64,000 nt of DNA from Rhodocyclaceae bacterium (GTDB taxonomy: Bacteria; Pseudomonadota; Gammaproteobacteria; Burkholderiales; Rhodocyclaceae): positions 68,239 through 132,238 of the forward strand of contig JAGRFQ010000013.1 in the NCBI GenBank assembly GCA_020445945.1, given 5' to 3'. The notes beneath the pieces were generated by a model that worked only from the letters and a program-made list of their open reading frames with translations, made no database searches and was not told where the DNA came from. Each line of letters starts with the position of its first letter. Within the stretch, counting starts at the first letter, position 1. Below are positions 55,287 through 64,000 of this stretch, in pieces. A program made the translations under genes and the position numbers.

Positions 55287-56174
55287 TCAGGTCGGAAAGG
55301 CCTTGTCGGCCCAGCGGTTTCGCGCCTCGCGTGCCTCGGCGAACAAGGCTTCGAGCGCCTTGCCGTCGTTGCCGATGAGCAGCGCGCGCAGGTAGGCCAG
55401 CTCGGCCAGATACTGGTCGAGCTCGGCAGTCAGCGCATGCCGGTTGGCGAGGCAGATGTCGCGCCACATCTCGGGGTGGCTGCCGGCAATGCGCGTGAAG
55501 TCGCGAAATCCGCCGGCCGCAAAGCTGAACAACTGCTCGGCGTTGGCCCGCCCGGCCAGATCGTGCACCAAGCCGTAGGCCAGCAAGTGAGGCAAGTGGC
55601 TGACCGCGGCAAACACGCGATCATGCTCCTGCGGGCTCATCTGGCGCACCGTGGCGCCACACGCCTGCCAGGCTGCGGTGACCCGCTCGACGGCGTCCCG
55701 GTCATTCTCCGGCAGGGGCGTGACGACCACGTTGCGTTGCTGGTAGAGCGTCGCAAACGCGGCGTCGACACCGCTTTTTTCGGCACCGGCGATCGGATGC
55801 GCCGGGACCACGCGCGCCAGCTGACCGTCGAGCTTTTCGTAGATCGCCTCGATCACGTCGCGCTTGGTGCTGCCGGCGTCGGTCACGATCGTGCCGGGGG
55901 CCAGATGCGGCGCCATGTCGGCCATCACCTGCGCGATCTGGCCGACCGGCACGGCGAGCAGGACCATGTCCGCGCCGGCCAGCGCGTGCTGCCAGTCATC
56001 CGCGATCGAGTCGATCACGCCGAGCGCTTGCGCGCGCTCCAGCGCGGCGCGCGTGCGGCCGTAGCCGACCACGTGTCCGACCGCGCCCGCGGCACGCAGG
56101 GCGAGCGCGAACGAGCCACCGATGAGGCCCACTCCGCATACAACGAGGCGTCCAATCAAGGGCGTGTCAGTCAT
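55287..56174 (-). CDS. tyrA: Prephenate dehydrogenase
   Basis: 295 residues, NAD(P)-dependent conversion of prephenate to 4-hydroxyphenylpyruvate for tyrosine. Rossmann motif [21 protein letters not shown] at the N-terminus (the first 20 residues of a longer motif), then [19 protein letters not shown] and [18 protein letters not shown]. The ATG at 56174 overlaps the hisC TGA (ATGA). No chorismate mutase domain is present; that activity is in pheA. Confidence 0.96.
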   Translation of the reverse strand: MTDTPLIGRLVVCGVGLIGGSFALALRAAGAVGHVVGYGRTRAALERAQALGVIDSIADDWQHALAGADMVLLAVPVGQIAQVMADMAPHLAPGTIVTDAGSTKRDVIEAIYEKLDGQLARVVPAHPIAGAEKSGVDAAFATLYQQRNVVVTPLPENDRDAVERVTAAWQACGATVRQMSPQEHDRVFAAVSHLPHLLAYGLVHDLAGRANAEQLFSFAAGGFRDFTRIAGSHPEMWRDICLANRHALTAELDQYLAELAYLRALLIGNDGKALEALFAEAREARNRWADKAFPT

Positions 56175-57274
56175 GCGTCGGCCAGTACGCCGCGCAGCGC
56201 GTCGATGAAGCGGGCGTTTTCTTCGGGCAGGCCGATCGAGACCCGCAGCCACTCGGGCATGCCATACGCGGCGATGGGACGCACGATCACGCCCCGGCGC
56301 AGCAAGCCGGCATTGACCGCCGCCGCGTCGCCGACCTTGACGGTGACGAAATTGCCGCGTGAGGGGAGCCAGGTGAGGCCCAGGTCGGCCAGCGCGGCGG
56401 TGACTTGCGCCATGCCACGGCGATTCAGTTCCACGCTGCGCGCCACGAACTCCTGGTCCGCCAGCGCCGCCACAGCCCCCGCCAGCGCGAGGCTGTTCAC
56501 GTTGAAGGGCTGACGCACGCGATTGAGCAGGTCGACCACCGCCGCGCCGCCCATGGCATAGCCGACACGCAGCCCGGCCAGCCCGTAGGCTTTGGAAAAG
56601 GTGCGCGAAATGAGCAGATTGGGGAAGCGCGCGAGCCACGCGATACTGTCGTAGGCATCGACATCGGCGAGGTATTCGGTATAGGCCTCGTCAAGGACCA
56701 CCAGCACGGTGTCGGGCACGCGCGCCAGGAAGGCCTCGATCTGCGGCCCCGCCACGAACGTGCCGGTCGGGTTGTTGGGGTTGGCGATGAAGACGACCCG
56801 GGTCCGGTCGGTGATCGCCGCGGCCATCGCGTCGAGGTCGTGGCCGAACTCGCGCGCTGCAACCTGCACCGGGGTGGCGCCGCTCGCGAGGGTGGCCAGC
56901 GGATAGACCGCGAACGCATGCGCCGACATCACCGCCTCGGCGCCGGGCGCGAGAAAGCTGCGCGCGACGAGTTCGAGCACGTCGTTGGAGCCATTGCCGA
57001 GCACGATCTGCGCCGCCGGCACGCCCGTCATCTCGCTGAGCGCGGCCTTGAGCGCGAAGCCGTTGCCGTCGGGATAGCGCGGCGCCTCGAACAACGCAGC
57101 GGAAATCGCGTTCTTGGCCAGCGGGCTCATCCCCAGCGGATTTTCATTGGAGGCCAGCTTGACGATGGCAGACGGGTTCAGCCCCATCTCGCGCGCCAGT
57201 TCGGAAATCGGTTTGCCAGGCTGATACGGCGAAATGCGCCGCACGTAGGGCGGTGCCTGATCGGCAATCCCCAT
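56171..57274 (-). CDS. hisC: Histidinol-phosphate aminotransferase-like aminotransferase
   Basis: 367 residues, fold type I PLP aminotransferase. PLP lysine in SRTFSKAYGLAGLRVGYA, substrate/arginine motif RVSIGLPEENARFIDALR. In this operon position the HisC-like enzyme may also transaminate aromatic keto acids, so histidine and tyrosine/phenylalanine routes may share it; that is inference. ATG at 57274; the end overlaps tyrA by 4 bp. Confidence 0.94.
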   Translation of the reverse strand: MGIADQAPPYVRRISPYQPGKPISELAREMGLNPSAIVKLASNENPLGMSPLAKNAISAALFEAPRYPDGNGFALKAALSEMTGVPAAQIVLGNGSNDVLELVARSFLAPGAEAVMSAHAFAVYPLATLASGATPVQVAAREFGHDLDAMAAAITDRTRVVFIANPNNPTGTFVAGPQIEAFLARVPDTVLVVLDEAYTEYLADVDAYDSIAWLARFPNLLISRTFSKAYGLAGLRVGYAMGGAAVVDLLNRVRQPFNVNSLALAGAVAALADQEFVARSVELNRRGMAQVTAALADLGLTWLPSRGNFVTVKVGDAAAVNAGLLRRGVIVRPIAAYGMPEWLRVSIGLPEENARFIDALRGVLADA

Positions 57275-57326
57275 GAAATGTCTCCTCGTTACGCTTTTAT
57301 GGTGCTGCCCGCGCCGGCGGGCACAA

Positions 57327-58397
57327 TTACAGCGCGGCCACCGGGTAGGAACCGAGCACCTTCACGAAGCTCGCGTTCTGGTCCAGCGCCTGCAGGGCCG
57401 CGGCCACCTTCGGGTCGCTCTCGTGGCCTTCGAAATCAATGTAGTACACATACTCCCACAGCCCCGAGCGGGCCGGCCGCGATTGCAGCTTGGTCATGCT
57501 CACCCCATGTTCGGCCAGCGGCTGAAGAAGCTTGTGCATGGCGCCGGCACGGTTGGGCGTGGAGCACACCAGCGAGGTCTTGTCCTTGCCCGAGGGGCCG
57601 GCGCCGTGCTGGCAGATGACCAGAAAGCGGGTGGTGTTGTTGGGGTCGTCCTCGATGTTGGCCGACAGGATGTTGAGGCCGTACAGTTCGGCCGCCGCCT
57701 CGCCGGCGATGGCGACCGATTCGGGGTCTTCGGCCGCCAGCCGCGCCGCCTCGGCGTTGCTCGCCACCGGCACGCGCGGCAGCGAGGGCAGATTGCGGTT
57801 GAGCCATTCCTGACACTGCGCGAGGCTCTGGGCGTGCGAATACACGCGCCGCGCGGCGCCCATGCCGTCTGCCCGGGAGAGCAGATGCTGGTGGATGCGC
57901 AGCTTGACCTCGCCGCAGATCTTGAGCGGATTGGCGAGCAGCAGATCGAGCGTGCGGCCGACCGCACCCTCGGTGGAGTTCTCGACCGGCACCACGCCGT
58001 AATCCACCGTGCCGGCCTCGACCGAACGGAACACGTCGTCGATGGCGAGCGTTGGCATGAAGGTGGGCGCGCTGCCAAAATGCTTGCGCGAGGCGCTCTC
58101 GGAGAAGGTGCCGGCGGGGCCGAGATAGGCCACCTTGAGCGGCTGCTCCAGCGCCAGACAGGCCGACATCAGCTCGCGGAACACGCGCTGCACCGCGGGC
58201 GCCGGCAAGGGGCCGGGGTTTTTCTCGGCCAGCCGGCGCAGCACCTGCGCCTCGCGCTCGGGGCGGTAGATGTTGCCGTGCTTGATTTCGCCGATGCGCT
58301 GGGCCAGTTCGGCGCGACGCGAAAATTTGGCGAGCAATTCGTCATCGATGGCGTCGATGGCATTGCGCAGCTTGAGCAGTTCCTGTTCTTCGCTCAT
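57327..58397 (-). CDS. pheA: Chorismate mutase-prephenate dehydratase
   Basis: 356 residues, bifunctional entry to phenylalanine. AroQ chorismate mutase (ELLKLRNAIDAIDDELLAKF, IYRPEREAQVLRRLAE) at residues 1-90, prephenate dehydratase (LGPAGTFSESASRKHFG, VVPVENSTEGAVGRTLDLL) at 100-270, and a C-terminal ACT domain with LQSRPARSGLWEYVYYIDF for phenylalanine feedback. ATG at 58397; an upstream ATG adds a non-family extension. Follows serC by 10 bp. Confidence 0.97.
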   Translation of the reverse strand: MSEEQELLKLRNAIDAIDDELLAKFSRRAELAQRIGEIKHGNIYRPEREAQVLRRLAEKNPGPLPAPAVQRVFRELMSACLALEQPLKVAYLGPAGTFSESASRKHFGSAPTFMPTLAIDDVFRSVEAGTVDYGVVPVENSTEGAVGRTLDLLLANPLKICGEVKLRIHQHLLSRADGMGAARRVYSHAQSLAQCQEWLNRNLPSLPRVPVASNAEAARLAAEDPESVAIAGEAAAELYGLNILSANIEDDPNNTTRFLVICQHGAGPSGKDKTSLVCSTPNRAGAMHKLLQPLAEHGVSMTKLQSRPARSGLWEYVYYIDFEGHESDPKVAAALQALDQNASFVKVLGSYPVAAL

Positions 58398-58407
58398 CTC
58401 TCCAACC

Positions 58408-59504
58408 TCACCCCTTGCGTCTTGCAAAATCTTGCATGAAATCGACCAGCGCCTCGACCCCCGACATCGGCATGGCGTTGTAGATCGAGGCGCGCATGCC
58501 GCCGACCGATTTGTGACCCTTGAGCTGGATCAGCCCGGCCGCCGTGCTCTCTTCGAGAAAGGTGGCGTTGAGCGCCTCGTCGCGCAGGAAGAAAGGCACG
58601 TTCATGCGCGAGCGGCTGTCGGGCGCAACCCGGTTTTCGTAGAAATCGCTGCCGTCGATATAGGCGTAGAGGCGCGCGGCTTTTTCGATGTTGCGCGCTT
58701 CCAGCGCAGCCACACCCCCTTCGCCGAGCAGCCATTGAAAGACCAGCCCGGCGATGTAGATCGCGTAGGTGGGCGGGGTGTTGTACATGGAGTGGTTGTC
58801 GGCCACGAGCTTGTAGTCGAAGGCCGACGGGCAATCCTTGTGGGCGCGACCGAGCAGGTCTTCGCGCACGATCACGAAGGTCAGCCCGGCCGGGCCGATG
58901 TTTTTCTGCGCGCCGCCAAAGATCAGGCCGTAACGCGACACGTCGATGCGCCGCGACAGGATGTGCGAGGACATGTCGGCCACCAGCGGCACCTCCGGCC
59001 GCCCGAGCGCCGCCATGTCGGGGTCGAAGCCGAACTCGACGCCGCCGATGGTCTCGTTGGTGCACACGAACAGATAGGCCGGATCGGCCGACGGCTGCCA
59101 TGTCTCGATGGCCGGCACATGGGTAAAGCCGCCCGCCTCGCCGCTGGCGGCGATGTGCACCTCGCCGTACTTGCGCGCCTCCTTTTGCGACTTGGCCGAC
59201 CATGAGCCGGTCACCACGTAATCGGCACCGCGCCTGTCGCCGAGCAGGTTCATCGGGATCAGCGCGTTCTCGGCGATCGCCCCACCCTGCATGAACAGGA
59301 TGCGGTAGTTGGCGGGCACCCCCAGCAAGGCGCGAAAATCCGCCTCGGCCTGGGTGTAGATCGACTGGAAAGCCGGGCTGCGATGGCTCATTTCCATGAC
59401 GCCGAGCCCGTGGCCGTGCCAGTCGAGCATTTCGTCGGCAGCCTGGCGCAGCACGGCTTCGGGCAGCGCGGCCGGCCCGGCGGCGAAATTGAACACGCGC
59501 GCCA

Positions 59505-59505
<1 letters not shown>
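58408..59505 (-). CDS. serC: Phosphoserine aminotransferase
   Basis: 365 residues, PLP aminotransferase of serine (and pyridoxal) biosynthesis. Starts [24 protein letters not shown] lysine in [18 protein letters not shown]. It starts at ATG 59505, overlapping the TAA of gyrA by one base. Confidence 0.97.
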
Positions 59506-62153
<2,648 letters not shown>

Positions 62154-62359
62154 GGTGTCCGCAGCGCCTGAACAGGCGGCATTCAAAAGAGGAGAATATT
62201 ACCATGCCGCCTGCCCGCATCCCCTCCCCTGCAATGCGTCCATGTCAGGCCGCCAACGCAGCGCACACCGCAATCCGGCAGCACGGTTGATCCACGGTTG
62301 ATCTTTTGGTCCCGGCGGGATTGAATGCTCACCACAGCCAACCCCAACGCATATCAACC

Positions 62360-63676
62360 ATGAGCGAACACGCCGATCTGCTGCTGAACGCCCGCTGGGT
62401 CATCCCGGTGGAACCCGACACCGTCGTGCTTGAACACCACAGCGTCGCCATCCGCGACGGCAGAATCCTCGCCGTTCTCCCCACCGACGAAGCACGCCAG
62501 CGCTTCTCACCCGATGCAGAGCAGAATCTCGCCGACCACGCACTGATCCCCGGGCTGGTGAACCTGCACACCCACGCCGCCATGACCCTGATGCGCGGCA
62601 TGGCCGACGACCTCCCCCTGATGCAATGGCTGGAACAGGCAATCTGGCCAACCGAAGCACGCCACGCCTCGGCCGCCTTCGTACGCGACGGCACCCTGCT
62701 CGCCGCAGCCGAGATGCTGCGCGGCGGCATCACCACCTGCAACGACATGTATTTCTACCCCGACGCCGCAGCCAGCGCCTTCGACATGCTCGGCATGCGC
62801 TGCGTCATCGGCATTACCGCGATCGACTTCCCCACCCCATACGCCAGCAGCGCTGACGAATACCTGAAAAAGGGGCTCGCCACCCGCGATGCCTGGCGCC
62901 AACACCCGCTCACCCGCTTCGCCCTCGCGCCGCACGCGCCCTACACCGTGGGCGACGAAACCTTCGGCCGCATCGTCGACCTGGCCAACGAACTCGACCT
63001 GCCAATCCACATCCACATCCACGAAACCACACAAGAGATCAACGACAGCCTGAAACAGCATGGCCAGCGACCGCTCGCCCGCCTCGACAAGCTCGGTGTC
63101 GTGGGCAGCAACCTGATCGGCGTGCACGCGGTACATCTCACCGACAGCGAAATCGACCTCCTCGCCCGCCACGGTGCCAGCGTCGCCCATTGCCCGTCAT
63201 CGAACATGAAGCTCGCCAGCGGCATCGCCCCCATCCACCAGCTGATCGAACACACCATCCCGGTCGGCCTGGGCACCGATGGCGCGGCAAGCAACAACCG
63301 CCTCGACCTCTTTCAGGAAATGCGCCAAGCCGCTCTGTTGGCCAAAGTCCACAGCGGCGACGCTCGCGCGATACCCGCATCGCGCGCGCTACGCATGGCA
63401 ACGCTCGATGGCGCCCACGCACTGGGCATGGGCGCCGACATCGGCTCGATCGCCGCAGGCAAGCAAGCGGACCTGTGCGCTGTCGACTTCTCAGGCGTGG
63501 ACACACAACCTTGCTTCAACCCCCTGTCGCATCTTGTATACTGCGCGGGTCGAGAAAATGTCACTCACGTCTGGATTGCAGGGCAGGCGCGCGTTACCGA
63601 CAAAACCCTGTTGCAAAAATCCAACAGTGAATTGCTCGCGATCGCGCGGGTATGGCAGAATAAACTTGGTAATTGA
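62360..63676 (+). CDS. TRZ/ATZ-family amidohydrolase (MTA/SAH deaminase type)
   Basis: 438 residues, metal-dependent deaminase. First metal site in GLVNLHTHAAMTLMRGMADDLP, second in HIHIHETTQEI, then HAVHLTDSEIDLLARHGASVAHCPSSN-type active-site segments and GTDGAASNNRLDLFQEM. The family includes 5'-methylthioadenosine/S-adenosylhomocysteine deaminases. ATG at 62360. It is divergent from gyrA across a 206-bp gap with no other feature I can support. Confidence 0.9.
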   Translation: MSEHADLLLNARWVIPVEPDTVVLEHHSVAIRDGRILAVLPTDEARQRFSPDAEQNLADHALIPGLVNLHTHAAMTLMRGMADDLPLMQWLEQAIWPTEARHASAAFVRDGTLLAAAEMLRGGITTCNDMYFYPDAAASAFDMLGMRCVIGITAIDFPTPYASSADEYLKKGLATRDAWRQHPLTRFALAPHAPYTVGDETFGRIVDLANELDLPIHIHIHETTQEINDSLKQHGQRPLARLDKLGVVGSNLIGVHAVHLTDSEIDLLARHGASVAHCPSSNMKLASGIAPIHQLIEHTIPVGLGTDGAASNNRLDLFQEMRQAALLAKVHSGDARAIPASRALRMATLDGAHALGMGADIGSIAAGKQADLCAVDFSGVDTQPCFNPLSHLVYCAGRENVTHVWIAGQARVTDKTLLQKSNSELLAIARVWQNKLGN

Positions 63677-63743
63677 TTTGCCGCTTGGCGTGAGGATCAC
63701 GACAGCCGGTTATTTTCAAGCCTTGCCAAATGACGAGGAATTT

Positions 63744-64000
63744 ATGATCAAACAAGTGAAACAACAATTTTTCATGGTGGCCGCTGCTGCCGCTCTGACC
63801 CTGTCTGCAACGGCCGCTGTCGCTGCACACCACAACGAAGACATCACCGTCACCGGCAAGGGCGAAGTTCCCTACGCGATTGATGGGCGCAACGTTGTTG
63901 CCCGCAGCGGTACCGGCCTGTGCTGGCGCACCGGCTACTGGAGCCCGGCTGCCGCATCAAGCACGCTAGCTGGCGAGTTCCCGGTTGGCTGCGGCTGCGA
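63744..64000 (+). CDS. OmpA-family outer-membrane protein, 5' end only
   Basis: The first 85 residues of a gene that runs off the window. Signal peptide MIKQVKQQFFMVAAAAALTL then SATAAVAA, followed by a mature start AHHNEDITVTGKGEVPYAIDG and the segment CWRTGYWSPAAASSTL with a cysteine pair (VGCGC), as in betaproteobacterial OmpA precursors. Shine-Dalgarno GAGGAA lies five bases before ATG 63744. The C-terminal peptidoglycan-binding domain is outside the window. Confidence 0.85.
   Translation, partial: MIKQVKQQFFMVAAAAALTLSATAAVAAHHNEDITVTGKGEVPYAIDGRNVVARSGTGLCWRTGYWSPAAASSTLAGEFPVGCGC

Overview
The window is a high-GC chromosomal segment of a motile betaproteobacterium. Gene content and order suggest the Rhodocyclales (Azoarcus/Thauera/Zoogloea type): a polar-type flagellar block flhB-flhA-flhF-flhG-fliA-motC, a betaproteobacterial OmpA start at the right edge, the supra-operon gyrA-serC-pheA-hisC-tyrA-aroA/cmk-rpsA-ihfB, and a separate rfaE1 kinase. 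The family assignment is inference; no rRNA is present. Almost everything is on the minus strand.

Layout. 1-4.2 kb: the 5' part of an acyl-CoA synthetase, then a four-gene MCE/Mla-type lipid ABC transporter operon. 4.2-8.5 kb: divergent ppx and ppk1 (polyphosphate turnover) and a bacteriohemerythrin. 8.6-22.2 kb: the flagellar export, regulation and stator block. Here motD is separated from motC by a chemoreceptor gene, an arsenic module (ACR3 pump and an ArsR-ArsC fusion) and a HupE/UreJ plus membrane-anchor pair. 22.4-25.2 kb: a DUF192 protein and a tightly coupled operon of two DUF1538 membrane proteins, a PII-like protein and a CBS protein. 25.25-27.43 kb: a two-gene TIR operon (TIR with four membrane helices, then SLOG-TIR), a candidate NAD-linked immune system. 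27.66-35.1 kb: an integrated mobile element in tRNA-Pro(GGG), bounded by 83-bp direct repeats (80/83 identical). It carries a tyrosine integrase, an AlpA-like regulator, a primase-polymerase/RecA-like ATPase, an origin-like hairpin region, a coiled-coil protein and an FRG-domain cargo gene. 35.2-42.7 kb: merR-ihfA-pheT-pheS-rplT-rpmI-infC-thrS and tRNA-Val(GAC). 42.8-51.2 kb: a GlsB-type membrane protein, a DEDDy exonuclease, the YdbL/YnbE/YdbH envelope-bridge genes, cysM, rfaE1, ugd, lapB and lapA. 51.25-62.2 kb: ihfB, rpsA, an aroA-cmk fusion, tyrA, hisC, pheA, serC and gyrA. 62.3-64 kb, plus strand: an MTA/SAH-deaminase-type amidohydrolase and the 5' end of ompA.

How they work together. 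The 35-62 kb block is mostly housekeeping: translation, aromatic amino acids, LPS assembly and nucleoid proteins. Accessory content is concentrated in three places: the arsenic/HupE insertion between motC and motD, the TIR operon, and the tRNA-Pro element beside it. The TIR operon and the FRG gene lie about 7 kb apart around the same integration site, which makes this a plausible defence hotspot. The best candidates for undescribed biology are the TIR-TM/SLOG-TIR pair, the DUF1538-DUF1538-PII-CBS operon, and the origin-like hairpin cluster beside the element's primase.
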